A DNA stretch of 64,000 nt from Geomonas oryzisoli (GCF_018986915.1 NZ_CP076723.1:839501-903500); one strand, 5' to 3'; shown: positions 9,336 through 18,873, counted from the stretch's first letter. Notes: a model not told the origin generated them from the sequence alone. A program made the numbers and translations.

Positions 9336-9378
9336 GAAAAAAAGGGGACTGGCACCTGCGGAGCCAGTCCCCCTTTTA
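9336..9378 (-). terminator. Bidirectional rho-independent terminator after queH, built from a GGGGACTGGC palindrome
   Basis: A stem GGGGACTGGC / GCCAGTCCCC with a short loop is flanked by A7 on the left and T4 on the right. On the minus strand it therefore ends in a T-run directly downstream of queH. The stem is a variant of the element found at 16054-16159 and 49451-49480, so a dispersed palindrome seems to have become a terminator. Confidence 0.75.
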
Positions 9379-9394
9379 CATTGCGCCTGGCTCG

Positions 9395-9925
9395 TTACTT
9401 CCTGACGTAGCGTTCCTTCTCGCTGTAGATGCAGCCGCAGTACTTCTGGCGGTACAGCCCCATCTCCTTGGAGAGGTTGATCCCCTCCTGCCAGCCGGTA
9501 CGGAAGTCCTGGTAGTGAAACTCGACGCCGTAACGCTCGCCAAGCTTGATACCGAACTCCCGGATCATCTGCTGGTTCTGGTACCGGCTGTAGAGCAGGG
9601 TGGAGGTGAACCTCTTGAAGCCCTGTTCGGCGGCGGTTCGCGCGGCTTCCTCCAACCTGGAGCGGTAACAGTAAGCACAGCGCCCTTCCGGCTCGCCGGA
9701 CACGTTGGTCAGGAATTCCTCCAGGAGATATTCATCCCGGTAGAGCACCTCCAACTCCACCATTTGCGCGTAGGTCTTCAACGCCTCCATGCGCAGCTTG
9801 TACTCGGTGTACGGGTGGATGTTGTGGTTGAAGAAGAGCCCCGTGACATCGAGTCCGGCCGATCTCAGTTCCTTGACCGGATAGATGGCACAGGGCGCGC
9901 AGCATATGTGCAGCAGTATCTTCAT
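9395..9925 (-). CDS. queH: Epoxyqueuosine reductase QueH
   Basis: Reduces epoxyqueuosine to queuosine in tRNA, the last step of Q synthesis, as the alternative to the cobalamin enzyme QueG. The 176-residue protein has the family cysteines: HICCAPC at residues 6-12, CAYCYRSR, and YCGCIYSEKER near the C-terminus. These bind iron-sulfur and metal in this family. It begins nine bases after the stop of a multiheme cytochrome gene on the same strand, so the two probably share a transcript. A strong terminator follows it. Confidence 0.95.
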   Translation of the reverse strand: MKILLHICCAPCAIYPVKELRSAGLDVTGLFFNHNIHPYTEYKLRMEALKTYAQMVELEVLYRDEYLLEEFLTNVSGEPEGRCAYCYRSRLEEAARTAAEQGFKRFTSTLLYSRYQNQQMIREFGIKLGERYGVEFHYQDFRTGWQEGINLSKEMGLYRQKYCGCIYSEKERYVRK

Positions 9926-9934
9926 GCTCTTCCC

Positions 9935-11773
9935 TTACGGGCGTCCTCCGTTCGGGCCGCCCAACAACCAGTTGATGGCGTCCGCCTTTACCTGGGCGAA
10001 GACCGCTGCGTATGCGGGACCGGGGAGCTGCGCAGTGATATAGTACCCACCCATGATGGGATTGCTGAGCGAGACCTTCCCGGTGTTGCTGTTCACGGCC
10101 AGGGTCGCATTGTTGATGGCTGCTTCGACGTCGTTGTCCATGACCCCGTTGTTGAGCCAGTCGATGGAGTCGTAGATGAGCCGCTTGGTGTACTGGGGGT
10201 TGTGCGCGAAGGCACAAGGCTCGTTTTGCAGCAGACTCGCGTTATAGAAGGCACCCATCGTGTTGGCACCGCCGCCGGGGAAGGCCGCGTTGTAGTCGGA
10301 GTTCCTGTTCGCCAAGGGGCGTACCTTGGAACGCGAAGGGTTGAGCGAGTTGGCCGGCAGCGTCGGATCTGTCTTGAGGACGTTCAGCATGGCTATCGCA
10401 GCGGCGTAGCCTTGCTTCTTGGCTTGCAGGACTGCCGGGGTGAGCAGCAGCGGGTCGCCGTTGTGGCAGTGGGCACACGCCGTGCTGGCGATGGAGATAA
10501 TGTTGCCGGCACGGTCCCTCTGCACCGGCTGGAAGCCGTGCGGCGTCGGAGTCTTCATGTGGCAGGTCGCGCAGGGGCCGGCGTTGCCGGTACCATGCTC
10601 GTTGGCCACGCCGATCCTGTTGTGGAGGAACCTGGCCGGGACATAGTTCCTGCCCTGGAACTCGTACCCGCCGGTACGGAAGACCAGGGTGGCGGCGGCA
10701 CGGTCGTGGGCGCTCGGTGTGTTGGTGTTGCTGAAGTCCATGCCGGCAGCCTGCGCGTCATAGATCATGGAGCCGATGGCGCGGCCGGAGTGGCAGGGGA
10801 TGCAGACGTTGGAGTCGTTGACGTCGGGATAGACGGTGACCTTGTTGTTGAGCTTCACCGTCGGGGAGCTGTTGGAGGAGGAGAAGTTATAGTAGCCGCG
10901 GTAAGCTCCCACCGCGCGGGTGGCCCAGTTGTAGGCCCGGCCGGCTCCGTTGTCGTGGCAGACGTTGCAGGCGGTAACTTCTTTGGTCTTGTCCGGGGAG
11001 GGGGCATCCGCAGGCTGCGCGGCGCCGGCTGCGACCTTGACCGGGGCGTTTTGCACCACGGCGTATCCCGGGCCCGCAAAAGGTCTCACATCGGTGAAGC
11101 CGCTGGTCACGAAGTTGATATAGCCGGTGGAGGTGTGGCAACGAACGCAGTAGTACTCATAGGTCAGGTTGTACGGTACGTAGCTGCCGCGGGTCTTGAA
11201 CTCGTAGCGGGTCCTCGCGCCGGAGAGGACGTCGCCGTGACCGGACTCGGCCCACTCGGCGTTGGCCGCCATCGCCGTGGTCGGGTCGTGCGGGTTATGA
11301 CACTTGCGGCAGTTGCCGATGTAGTTGGAACTCAGGTACGAGGCGCGGTAGGTGTTGTTGTTGATGCTCGCGGTCATGTTGCCGAAGTGCTGCGGTGCGA
11401 GCCTGACCTGGATGTCGTCGGGGTGCGCGAGCCCGTGGCACTTGTTGCATTTGTGGGCGGCATCGGGGTTCTGCGTCGCCACGCCGCTTCCTCCGCCGTG
11501 ACATTTGGAACAGGACTCCGGATGGCCGGGATGGGGCTCGTGGCAGTCGGCGCATCCCGCGCCGTTGTTGAGGTTGTGCGTGGAATTCAGCCACTCCTTG
11601 ACGATCAGAGCGCCGGTTCCCGGGGAGACGGAGCCGCCGTGACAGCTTGCATCCATGCACTTCTGGGACTGGGCCAGTTTCGAGACTCCTGTTGTGTTGT
11701 CGGCGGAACCACCTCCGCAACCCGCCACAAGGAGCGTAGTGAGAATGAGGAAAACAAGGCTTTTTAGCAGCAT
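9935..11773 (-). CDS. Multiheme c-type cytochrome lipoprotein (nine CXXCH plus one CX4CH)
   Basis: A 612-residue protein with a signal peptide and lipobox (LLVAGC, cysteine at about 19), so probably anchored in a membrane and exposed to periplasm or cell surface. Nine canonical heme sites are visible: CADCH, CSKCH, CNKCH, CRKCH, CVRCH, CNVCH, CIPCH, CATCH and CAHCH. A first site reads CMDASCH, a CX4CH variant. The C-terminal segment PCAFAHNPQYTKRLIYDSIDWL recurs in Geobacter outer-surface cytochromes. A role in extracellular electron transfer is inferred. I cannot assign it to a named Omc protein. The gene is upstream of queH and divergent from the porin operon. Confidence 0.93.
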   Translation of the reverse strand: MLLKSLVFLILTTLLVAGCGGGSADNTTGVSKLAQSQKCMDASCHGGSVSPGTGALIVKEWLNSTHNLNNGAGCADCHEPHPGHPESCSKCHGGGSGVATQNPDAAHKCNKCHGLAHPDDIQVRLAPQHFGNMTASINNNTYRASYLSSNYIGNCRKCHNPHDPTTAMAANAEWAESGHGDVLSGARTRYEFKTRGSYVPYNLTYEYYCVRCHTSTGYINFVTSGFTDVRPFAGPGYAVVQNAPVKVAAGAAQPADAPSPDKTKEVTACNVCHDNGAGRAYNWATRAVGAYRGYYNFSSSNSSPTVKLNNKVTVYPDVNDSNVCIPCHSGRAIGSMIYDAQAAGMDFSNTNTPSAHDRAAATLVFRTGGYEFQGRNYVPARFLHNRIGVANEHGTGNAGPCATCHMKTPTPHGFQPVQRDRAGNIISIASTACAHCHNGDPLLLTPAVLQAKKQGYAAAIAMLNVLKTDPTLPANSLNPSRSKVRPLANRNSDYNAAFPGGGANTMGAFYNASLLQNEPCAFAHNPQYTKRLIYDSIDWLNNGVMDNDVEAAINNATLAVNSNTGKVSLSNPIMGGYYITAQLPGPAYAAVFAQVKADAINWLLGGPNGGRP

Positions 11774-12018
11774 AGCACGCCCTCCCTGAGATTTAAGACG
11801 CTACCTTATAACATTTTCTACAGCAAAAAAGTAGAGAAAAATGAGTGTTAGCTCACAGCTGGGCACTCTTCCTTTTTGTTAAGTTGACTTCACTTCTGCA
11901 ATATTGTATTAATCATCCGTCGGACTGCGCCAAGTATGCATTCGGTGGGGAATTGAGCCACTCTAATAGTGTTAATGTTCTTTAATTTAAGTACTGACTG
12001 CCATATAGGAGATCAACG

Positions 12019-13323
12019 ATGTTTCTCAAAAAGCATACTGCAGCGGTCATGTTCCTTCTCGGCATCTCCTCCGCTCCCTTGCTGACCCCCGGCACGGCCA
12101 ACGCCATCCCGGCTTTCAGCCGGCAGCACAAGACCGAATGTTCCACCTGCCACACCATCTACCCCGAGCTCAACGAGTTCGGCGATGCCTTCCTGAAGAA
12201 CGGTTACGTCTACCCGCACAAGAAAGAGGGGGCGAAAGCCGCGACCCAGGCCGAATCTGCGGGCAACGAGTGGTCGGTCATCTCCGGTCTGCCCCAGCAG
12301 ATCCCGATCTCGCTCACCGCGAGCGCCGACCTTGCCTATGACGAAGATGCCGTAGACGGCAACAAGGTCGATCTTTCCACGAGGTCGATCACGCTGCAGG
12401 CCGGCGGCTCCTTCCGCGACCTGGCAGGCTTCTTCGCCACTTACAATCTGTATTCGCAGGGGATGCAGCGGGCCTCGTCGCTCCCCACCCCCGCCAACAA
12501 CAGCAACGTCCCCTCCGGCAACAGTCCGGACCTCGACGAGCTGTTCCTGGTCTGGCGCCAGGCGCTGGGCACTCCGGTCAACGTGAAGCTGGGGCGCTTC
12601 GAGCCGAAACTTTCCCTCTGGAAGAAGAGCAACCGCATCCTGCCGGTCCCCTCCTATGCGTCCACCACATACCGGGTCGGCCTCTCCCCCTTCAGCAGCG
12701 ATGCCACTGAGGACGGAGTGGAGCTGAACGCCCTGCTGGGCAACCGCCTCTTCGTCGCTGGCGGCGTCGTCGACCGCAACGGCCAGGACCGCAAAGACGG
12801 CTACGGGCACATCTCCCTGAAGATCGGCGGGACCGACTTCAAGGGGCAGGAACCGGAAGTCGACCTGGAGAAGGACAGCCTGTGGGACTTCCTGAGCGTT
12901 ACCCTGGGCGGCTTTGGTTACTGGGGGCAAAACGGCGAGTTCGACGCCAACGGCGTCGCGCAGAACCTGAACAGTTTCCGCCGCATCGGCGCGGAGGCCG
13001 ACATCCTCTACAAACGGCTGCACCTGAAGGGAAGCGGCAGCTTCGGTCACGATTCGAACCCGGACTTCGGAGTCTTCAAGACAGCCGTCGACAGCAAGGC
13101 CTACACCCTCGAGGGTGAGTACTACCTGGGGGCGCCGGTGAACCTCGTCCCGCTGTTCCGCTACGAGTACCTGAACGCAGGCGACGGCGCCATCAAGCGC
13201 CTGACCCCGGCCATCGCCTATTCTCCGCTGCAGAACCTGCGGCTGTCGGTTGAATACACACACAGCATTGCTCCGGAGGGGACGGGCAACATCGCCTTCG
13301 CTTCCATCGCCTTCAGCCTGTAG
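12019..13323 (+). CDS. Outer-membrane porin-like protein with an N-terminal c-type heme site
   Basis: A 434-residue exported protein. The signal peptide ends at about residue 29 (GTANA). A single heme motif CSTCH (41-45) sits in the segment FSRQHKTECSTCHTIYPELN. The remaining ~370 residues alternate in beta-barrel style and end in an aromatic/hydrophobic C-terminus (IAFSL). Proteins with this N-terminal cytochrome patch and a barrel occur in metal-reducing and metal-oxidising bacteria. An electron-conducting porin is plausible but inferred. It is first gene of an operon with a small cytochrome and a chemoreceptor. The ATG follows AGGAGATCAACG. Confidence 0.85.
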   Translation: MFLKKHTAAVMFLLGISSAPLLTPGTANAIPAFSRQHKTECSTCHTIYPELNEFGDAFLKNGYVYPHKKEGAKAATQAESAGNEWSVISGLPQQIPISLTASADLAYDEDAVDGNKVDLSTRSITLQAGGSFRDLAGFFATYNLYSQGMQRASSLPTPANNSNVPSGNSPDLDELFLVWRQALGTPVNVKLGRFEPKLSLWKKSNRILPVPSYASTTYRVGLSPFSSDATEDGVELNALLGNRLFVAGGVVDRNGQDRKDGYGHISLKIGGTDFKGQEPEVDLEKDSLWDFLSVTLGGFGYWGQNGEFDANGVAQNLNSFRRIGAEADILYKRLHLKGSGSFGHDSNPDFGVFKTAVDSKAYTLEGEYYLGAPVNLVPLFRYEYLNAGDGAIKRLTPAIAYSPLQNLRLSVEYTHSIAPEGTGNIAFASIAFSL

Positions 13324-13390
13324 CTCGCGGTCGGGCAATGCCCAAACGGCGGCCGTCGCCGTCGACAAAACCTGGAGGACTCACCGTACT

Positions 13391-13750
13391 ATGAAAAAGC
13401 TCGTTGTCACCATGCTCCTCGTTGCAGCAACCGCTACCACCGCCCATGCCGGGCTCAAGGTCATCGGCAAAGGCGACGCCATGCGCCTCGATCCTTCCGC
13501 CTTCCCCCCGAACATGAAGGCCAACTACGAGATCATGCGCGTCAAGTGCGTGAAGTGCCATACCCTGGAGCGCACCATCGTCGCCATCCAGACCGGCGTG
13601 GCCCCCATCTCCGGCCAGCCCTTCGACCGTAACGCCACCAAGGCCTACGGCATCAAGATGCTGAGAAAGCCTGACTCCAACATGAACAAGGCCGAAGTGA
13701 AGGCCTCCGTGGACCTGATGAACTACCTCCTGTCTGAAGCGGAGAAGTAA
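13391..13750 (+). CDS. Small periplasmic monoheme cytochrome c
   Basis: A 119-residue protein with a cleavable signal peptide (cut after TTAHA, residue 20) and one heme site CVKCH (53-57). The C-terminal half resembles class I cytochromes in which a helix packs on the heme, but I do not see a clear distal Met motif of the usual GTxMP type. The ATG at 13391 is preceded by GGAGGA; an upstream in-frame start at 13250 lies inside the porin gene and is rejected. It lies 67 bases after the porin gene and five bases before the chemoreceptor gene. It may be the periplasmic partner of the porin cytochrome. Confidence 0.88.
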   Translation: MKKLVVTMLLVAATATTAHAGLKVIGKGDAMRLDPSAFPPNMKANYEIMRVKCVKCHTLERTIVAIQTGVAPISGQPFDRNATKAYGIKMLRKPDSNMNKAEVKASVDLMNYLLSEAEK

Positions 13751-13755
13751 TCATA

Positions 13756-15960
13756 ATGAAAGACCTGACCTTGCGTACCCGCCTGATCGGGTCCTTCCTG
13801 ATCATGGCCTTGTTGGTCGCTTTCACCGGCGGTTTCGGCGCCCTCAACATCAAGAGGGTAGGCGGCCAGATCCAGAACATCCTCGAGCAGCTCTCGAAGC
13901 AGCAAAAACTGGTGCTCCTCATGGGGGTTACCCAGAAGTACTGCCACGTGAGCCTGATGCAGGCGGCCCTGGTTCCGAACGACCCGGAGAAACTCCAGGA
14001 GTACATCGACGACTACCAGATGAAGCGGGACACCCTCTTGAGCCAGGCCCAGATCATCCTGGACGGGAACAAGAAGCTCGGTGTACTCCCCGCTGCCAAG
14101 GGGAGCGTGGTCGAGAAGAGAACCCGCAACTTCCTGGCGAGTTTCGCCGAGTTCGAGAAGGTTGCCGATGAGCTGATCGAGCGCAAGCAGACGCTCATGA
14201 AGGGTGTGCCGGCGGGGGCGATCAGCCAGGCGGCGAAGGATGCGCTGGCCGACCAGCGGCTGAACCAGCTGGCCAACGAGGAGATCGCCACGGCCAACGA
14301 CAAGGCCAAAGAGGATCTGGACGACATCCTCCTCGAGGTCGGCAACCGGATGACGGCGGCGAACAAGCAGGTCACCGAGATCCAGCAGTCGGCCGGGATC
14401 ACGTTCGCCGCGGTAATCCTGGTGGCGGTGGCGTTGGCCATCCTGCTCGGTCTTCTCATCACGCGCAACATCGTTTCCCGGCTGTCGGTGATGGCTGAGG
14501 CGGTGAACAGCGGCGCCGAGGGAGACCTGACCGCACGGGTCGAGATGCGCAACCACGACGAGATCGGCAAGCTCGGCAGCGACTTCAACGAGATGGTCGG
14601 CAAGCTCTCCGGGATGATCGGCAAGGTTTCCCGCTCGTCCAACGAGCTGGCGGGAATCTCCGATACCATGGCGAAGGCCTCCCACTCGGTGGTCGGCTCC
14701 GCGAAGACCCAGGCCGAGAGCGTCTCCAAGACCTCCGCGGCGATCGTGCAGATCAACACCTCGGTGAAGGGAGTAGCGCAGGGGGTCGATTCCCTCTCCA
14801 TTTCCGCCTCCGAAAGTTCCTCCTCCATCCTGGAGATGGCCTCCAGCGTCGAGGAGGTGGTGCAGAACATGGAGAACCTGGCCCTGTCCGTCAACGAGGT
14901 GAGCTCCTCCATCGTCGAGATGGGGGCGTCGATCAAGCAGGTCGGCAACGGCGTGGTGAGCCTCATGGAGGTCTCCACCGCCACCGCTTCCTCGGTCATG
15001 GAGATGGACAGCTCCATCAAGCAGGTGGAAAGAAACGCCAACGAGACCGCCGCCATATCCAAGGCGGTGCGCATCGACGCCGAGACCGGGCGCGAGGCGG
15101 TCGACGCGGTGATCAACGGCATGCAGGAGATCAAGCGCGCCTCCCAGATCACCAGCGAGGTCGTCACCACCCTCTCCGAGCGGGCCGCCGATATCGGCGA
15201 CATCCTCTCGGTGATCGACGAGGTGGCCGAGCAGACCAACCTGCTGGCCTTGAACGCAGCCATCATCGCGGCCCAGGCCGGCGAGCACGGCAAGGGTTTT
15301 GCCGTGGTGGCCGATGAGATCAAGGAACTGGCGGAACGAACCTCCAGTTCCACCCGCGAGATCTCCCAGGTGATCCGGGGCGTGCAGGAGGAAACCCAGC
15401 GCGCCGTCGAAGCCATCGACCAGGCCGAGCGTTCCATCGCCGACGGCGAGTTGCTGTCCCAGAAGTCGGGCGAGGCGCTGACCAAGATCGTCGTCGGCGT
15501 CACCGAGGCGACCGCCCAGGTGACCGAGATCGCCCGCACCACCGTCGAGCAGGCCAAGGGCAGCCAGATGATCCGCGAGGCGATGGAGCAGGTGTCCGAG
15601 ATGGTGGCCCAGATCGCCAAGGCGACCCGGGAGCAGGGTCAGGGGAGCGAGCTGATCATGGCCGCGGTCGAGAACATGAAGAGCCTGACCTCCCAGGTGC
15701 TTTCCTCCACCCGCGAGCAGAACAAGGTGGGGAACCTGATTGCCCAGTCCACCGAGAGCATCACCGAGATGATCCGTCACATAAAGCGTGCCTGCGACGA
15801 GCAGACCCGCGGGTCGGAGCAGATCGTCATGTCGGTCGAAGACATCCAGCAGGCCACCGACGCGAACCTGGAAGCCACCCGCGTCATGGACGAGGCGGTT
15901 TACAAGCTGTTCCGCCAGACCGAGATGCTGAAGCAGGAGATGGACGCGTTCAAGATCTAG
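13756..15960 (+). CDS. Methyl-accepting chemotaxis protein
   Basis: A 734-residue transmembrane chemoreceptor. It has a first membrane helix (about 12-32), an alpha-helical periplasmic domain to about residue 212, and a second helix ([19 protein letters not shown]). A HAMP domain and a very long cytoplasmic coiled coil follow. The signalling tip reads [20 protein letters not shown], with Ile and Gln where many receptors have Glu and Arg. The periplasmic domain has no CXXCH, so it is not one of the heme-containing Geobacter receptors. Only five bases separate it from the small cytochrome gene, suggesting it senses something tied to that redox pair. A terminator follows. Confidence 0.93.
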   Translation: MKDLTLRTRLIGSFLIMALLVAFTGGFGALNIKRVGGQIQNILEQLSKQQKLVLLMGVTQKYCHVSLMQAALVPNDPEKLQEYIDDYQMKRDTLLSQAQIILDGNKKLGVLPAAKGSVVEKRTRNFLASFAEFEKVADELIERKQTLMKGVPAGAISQAAKDALADQRLNQLANEEIATANDKAKEDLDDILLEVGNRMTAANKQVTEIQQSAGITFAAVILVAVALAILLGLLITRNIVSRLSVMAEAVNSGAEGDLTARVEMRNHDEIGKLGSDFNEMVGKLSGMIGKVSRSSNELAGISDTMAKASHSVVGSAKTQAESVSKTSAAIVQINTSVKGVAQGVDSLSISASESSSSILEMASSVEEVVQNMENLALSVNEVSSSIVEMGASIKQVGNGVVSLMEVSTATASSVMEMDSSIKQVERNANETAAISKAVRIDAETGREAVDAVINGMQEIKRASQITSEVVTTLSERAADIGDILSVIDEVAEQTNLLALNAAIIAAQAGEHGKGFAVVADEIKELAERTSSSTREISQVIRGVQEETQRAVEAIDQAERSIADGELLSQKSGEALTKIVVGVTEATAQVTEIARTTVEQAKGSQMIREAMEQVSEMVAQIAKATREQGQGSELIMAAVENMKSLTSQVLSSTREQNKVGNLIAQSTESITEMIRHIKRACDEQTRGSEQIVMSVEDIQQATDANLEATRVMDEAVYKLFRQTEMLKQEMDAFKI

Positions 15961-15997
15961 GACGCGCCGCAGCGAATTATTTGCAGCACCGACCAAA

Positions 15998-16027
15998 TCC
16001 CCCTCTCCCCGAGGGGGACTTTTTTTG
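15998..16027 (+). terminator. Rho-independent terminator of the porin-cytochrome-MCP operon
   Basis: Stem TCCCCCTC (15998-16005) / GAGGGGGA (16011-16018) with a five-base loop, followed by CTTTTTTTG. Confidence 0.85.
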
Positions 16028-16053
16028 TTATAAGGGGAGGTCGGCTTGGCGGA

Positions 16054-16159
16054 AGGGACTGGCTCCGTGAGGTGCCTGTCCCTCTAGCGGGACGCTTCTT
16101 TCAGCTCAGCCCACTTGCACAGGCACTAAGGGGACAGGCACCTGGCGGAGCCAGTCCCC
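16054..16159. repeat. Inverted pair of a 30-base palindromic element (REP-like doublet)
   Basis: An inverted copy (16054-16083) and a forward copy (16130-16159) flank a 46-base spacer. The forward copy starts GGGGACAGGCACCTGGCGG and is base-for-base identical over 30 bases to 49451-49480. The head-to-head pair resembles REP doublets mobilised by RAYT transposases, but no transposase is in this window. Together with the terminator, a C/G-rich palindrome (about 16165-16199) and the next repeat, it fills the 334-base gap before trpA. Confidence 0.8.
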
Positions 16160-16224
16160 TCCTAAATCCCCCCTGTCCCCCCTTCGCAAAGGGGGGGACG
16201 TAATGACGAAGTTTTATGTTTTTA

Positions 16225-16262
16225 CGTTTCAGGTTTTACGTAGAACGTAGAACGTAGAACGG
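16225..16262. repeat. GTAGAAC heptamer array upstream of trpA
   Basis: Three to four tandem GTAGAAC words preceded by TTTTACGTTTCAGGTTTTACG. No inverted partner is visible, so this may be one arm of an element. It ends about 30 bases before the trpA start. Confidence 0.7.
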
Positions 16263-16294
16263 TTGTTAAAGTAAACGATTGTTAAGGAGTCGTT

Positions 16295-17101
16295 ATGAGC
16301 AGGATTGCCGATAGATTCGCAGCATTGAAGGCACGCGGGGAAAAGGCGCTGGTGACGTTCGTCACCGCCGGCGACCCGGACCTCGCCAGCACGGAACAGG
16401 TGGTCTTGAGACTGGAACAGGCGGGCGCCGACCTGATCGAGCTGGGGGTTCCCTTCTCCGACCCGATGGCCGACGGACCGACCATCCAGCTCTCCTCCGA
16501 CCGCGCGCTGGCGGCCGGGACCACCCTGCCGGGCATCCTTGAGCTGGTGACCCGGCTCAGGACCCGGACCCAGATCCCTATCGTCCTCATGGGGTACTTC
16601 AACCCGATCTTCGCCTACGGCGCCGAGCGCTTCGCCTGCGACGCGGCCCAGGCCGGCGTGGATGCCCTGCTGGTGGTCGACCTGCCTCCGGAGGAGGCGG
16701 CGGAACTGAAGCAACATACCGACCGCTGCGGGCTGGACCTGATCTTCCTGCTCACGCCCACCTCCGATACCTCGCGCGTCGATTCCGTCGCCCGCCAGGG
16801 CTCCGGCTTCATCTACTACGTCTCCGTCACCGGCGTGACCGGGGCCCGGACCGCGGTCGCCGATACGCTGGCCGACCGCGTCACCGAGGTGCGCAACGCC
16901 CTGAACCTCCCCCTCGTGGTGGGCTTCGGCATCTCCACCCCGGAGCAGGCGGGCCAGGTCGCCCGGGTCGCCGACGGCGTGGTGGTGGGGAGCGCGCTCG
17001 TGAAGTATTTCGAGAAGTACCAGGGGGAGGAGCTGCTGCGCGAGCTTTCTTCCTTCGTCTCTTCTTTAAAACAAGGGGTGCTGCAGGGCGCTCAGAAATA
17101 A
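16295..17101 (+). CDS. trpA: Tryptophan synthase alpha chain
   Basis: Cleaves indole-3-glycerol phosphate to indole, which passes through a tunnel to the beta subunit. The 268-residue barrel has the catalytic residues at the same positions as the E. coli enzyme: Glu49 and Asp60 in [16 protein letters not shown]. Further family motifs are [10 protein letters not shown] and the phosphate-binding GFGISTPEQ. The ATG has a clear AAGGAG. The partner trpB is not adjacent: it lies 27 kb away at 44527, which is unusual since the two subunits form one complex. Confidence 0.97.
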   Translation: MSRIADRFAALKARGEKALVTFVTAGDPDLASTEQVVLRLEQAGADLIELGVPFSDPMADGPTIQLSSDRALAAGTTLPGILELVTRLRTRTQIPIVLMGYFNPIFAYGAERFACDAAQAGVDALLVVDLPPEEAAELKQHTDRCGLDLIFLLTPTSDTSRVDSVARQGSGFIYYVSVTGVTGARTAVADTLADRVTEVRNALNLPLVVGFGISTPEQAGQVARVADGVVVGSALVKYFEKYQGEELLRELSSFVSSLKQGVLQGAQK

Positions 17102-17146
17102 TAGGAAATCTTTCAACGGCTTAGCGGCGTCGCCGCACCGTTTTGT

Positions 17147-17175
17147 TTGACATAGCAGGTTCGATCTGCTAAGAA
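17147..17175 (+). promoter_or_regulatory. Candidate promoter for accD
   Basis: A perfect -35 box TTGACA (17147-17152), a 17-base spacer and TAAGAA (17170-17175) preceded by TG two bases upstream, giving an extended -10 context. It is about 60 bases upstream of accD. Confidence 0.45.
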
Positions 17176-17180
17176 TCAGC

Positions 17181-17222
17181 GCTGTTTTACGGCTTAATAA
17201 AACAGCTTGGGGCATTCCCCCA
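17181..17222 (+). promoter_or_regulatory. Two consecutive hairpins in the accD leader
   Basis: First stem GCTGTTTTA (17181-17189) / TAAAACAGC (17198-17206). A second stem TTGGGG (17207-17212) / CCCCAA (17217-17222) follows with no gap. Neither is followed by a T-run, so this is not a simple terminator. The second ends 13 bases before the accD ATG and could mask its ribosome site. Confidence 0.5.
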
Positions 17223-17235
17223 AAAGAGGGCACAT

Positions 17236-18084
17236 ATGGCTTGGTTCAAAAGGGATAATCCGCCGATGGCGAAGGCTGGCGAGCACAAGGTGAAGGTTCC
17301 GGAAGGGCTCTGGACGAAGTGCGTCAGCTGCAACGAGACCATCTATACGAAGGACATCGAGAGCAACCTGAACGTCTGCCCGAAGTGCGGCCATCACTAC
17401 CGCATCTCGACCAAGAAGCGGATCGAGCTGCTCATCGACGAGGGGACCTTCAAGGAGTTCGACGCCGGCATGGTTTCCGTCGACTTCCTCGAGTTCAAGG
17501 ACAGCAAGAGCTACCAGGATCGCATCGACCAGGCCGTGGCAAAGGGGGGCAGCAAGGATGCCATCGTCTGCGGCTCCGGCAAGATCGAAGGGACTCCGGT
17601 GGAGATCTGCGTCTTCGACTTCGCCTTCATGGGCGGCTCCATGGGTAGCGTCGTCGGCGAGAAGATCACCCGCGGCATCGAGCGCGCCCTGGAGCAGGGC
17701 ACCCCGTGCATCATCGTCTCCGCCTCCGGCGGCGCCAGGATGCAGGAGAGCATCCTTTCCCTGATGCAGATGGCGAAGACCTCGGCGGCGCTGGCCAAGC
17801 TGCGCGAAGCGGGGCTTCCGTTCGTCTCCATCCTGACCGACCCGACCACCGGCGGCGTCACCGCGAGCTTTGCGATGCTGGGCGACATCAACATGGCCGA
17901 GCCCAAGGCGCTGATCGGCTTTGCCGGTCCCCGCGTCATCGAGCAGACCATCCGCCAGAAGCTGCCGCAGGGCTTCCAGCGCTCCGAGTACCTCCTCGAC
18001 CACGGCATGGTGGACGTCATCGTGGAGCGCGCCAAGATGAAGTCGCAGCTCTCCAGCATCCTGAAGATGCTCTACAGAAACTAA
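17236..18084 (+). CDS. accD: Acetyl-CoA carboxylase carboxyltransferase subunit beta
   Basis: Transfers the carboxyl group from biotin to acetyl-CoA with AccA, the first step of fatty-acid synthesis. The 282-residue protein has the N-terminal zinc ribbon with cysteines at 29, 32, 48 and 51. The crotonase-fold carboxyltransferase domain follows, with [10 protein letters not shown] and [12 protein letters not shown]. In E. coli the zinc ribbon lets AccD bind its own mRNA, and two hairpins lie in the leader here. The order trpA-accD-folC is common in Geobacter-type genomes. Confidence 0.97.
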   Translation: MAWFKRDNPPMAKAGEHKVKVPEGLWTKCVSCNETIYTKDIESNLNVCPKCGHHYRISTKKRIELLIDEGTFKEFDAGMVSVDFLEFKDSKSYQDRIDQAVAKGGSKDAIVCGSGKIEGTPVEICVFDFAFMGGSMGSVVGEKITRGIERALEQGTPCIIVSASGGARMQESILSLMQMAKTSAALAKLREAGLPFVSILTDPTTGGVTASFAMLGDINMAEPKALIGFAGPRVIEQTIRQKLPQGFQRSEYLLDHGMVDVIVERAKMKSQLSSILKMLYRN

Positions 18085-18086
18085 AA

Positions 18087-18231
18087 GCAGGTTGAGGTCA
18101 AGGTTGAGGTTAAGGTTAAGAAAAACCTGACCGCCGCTAACAACGAGGGGTTAAGGCAGAGGAGGTCTCACTCCCAAGCCTTAGCCCCTCTTTTTTCTTC
18201 TCAACCTTAACCTCAACCTTAACCTTGATCT
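18087..18231. repeat. Inverted repeat with GGTTAA/GGTTGA hexamer arms filling the accD-LysE gap
   Basis: Left arm about 18090-18120 (GGTTGAGGTCAAGGTTGAGG and on); right arm about 18200-18230 (CTCAACCTTAACCTCAACC and on). The word period is six. The left arm begins three bases after the accD stop and the right arm ends about 15 bases before the next ATG. The middle contains a CCCCTC(T)6 stretch. Confidence 0.85.
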
Positions 18232-18246
18232 AAGCCTGAGGTCTCT

Positions 18247-18873
18247 ATGGTTTCCTTTTCCCAGTTGGCCCTGTTTGCCATCACCTCCACCGTTCTTATC
18301 TTCACCCCCGGCCCCGACATCATCTACGTAATGACCCGCGGCGTGGCGCAGGGGCGAAAGGCGGGCCTCGCCGCGGCGGCGGGCTTCGCGCTCGGGAACT
18401 TCGCCCATACCTTCTTCGCCATCGTCGGCCTCTCCGCTCTCATCACCTCCTCCGCCGCCGCGTTTGCCTGCGTCAGGTACGCCGGGGCGGCCTACCTGAT
18501 GTACATCGGCTTCAAAATGCTGCGCAGCAAGGCCTCTTTCGTTCAGGAAGGGGGGGCTGGGGAGCTCGCGGGCTGGGTCATCTTCCGGCAGAGCATCCTG
18601 GCCAACATCATGAACCCCAAGGTGGCGCTCTTCTTCCTCGCCTTCTTCCCGCAGTTCGTGGACCGTACCCGCGGCGGCGTCCCGATGCAGATGCTCATCC
18701 TGGGGAGCACCTTCGTCGTCCTCACCATGCTCGGCTTCGGCGTGGTCGCCCTCCTCTCCGGCGAGATCGGGCGCTGGCTCAACCGCAGCGCCGGTGCCGG
18801 GAACAGGATAGGTCAGGTTGCCGGCTGCATCCTGGTCGGTCTCGGCATGCGTCTCGCGTGGCCGGAACGCTAG
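18247..18873 (+). CDS. LysE/RhtB family amino-acid exporter
   Basis: A 208-residue inner-membrane protein with about six membrane helices. The N-terminal pattern FTPGPDIIYVMTRGVAQGRKAGLAAA is the signature of the LysE/RhtB translocator family. The mid-protein NIMNPKVALFFLAFFPQFV is equally typical. These proteins export amino acids such as homoserine, threonine or lysine; the substrate here cannot be told. The ATG has GAGG upstream, and the whole leader is a hexamer inverted repeat. Confidence 0.93.
   Translation: MVSFSQLALFAITSTVLIFTPGPDIIYVMTRGVAQGRKAGLAAAAGFALGNFAHTFFAIVGLSALITSSAAAFACVRYAGAAYLMYIGFKMLRSKASFVQEGGAGELAGWVIFRQSILANIMNPKVALFFLAFFPQFVDRTRGGVPMQMLILGSTFVVLTMLGFGVVALLSGEIGRWLNRSAGAGNRIGQVAGCILVGLGMRLAWPER

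Noticed and set aside
9185..11767. 860-residue plus-strand frame over the multiheme cytochrome and queH
   Set aside because: Overlaps genes with diagnostic cysteine motifs; the product is repetitive Val/Gly/Arg.
13756..15960. Heme-sensing chemoreceptor of the Geobacter type
   Set aside because: The periplasmic domain contains YCHV but no CXXCH, so covalent heme is not supported.
13723..15996. 757-residue minus-strand frame over the chemoreceptor
   Set aside because: Its Leu/Gly/Asp/His repeats reflect the heptad coding of the receptor coiled coil read backward.
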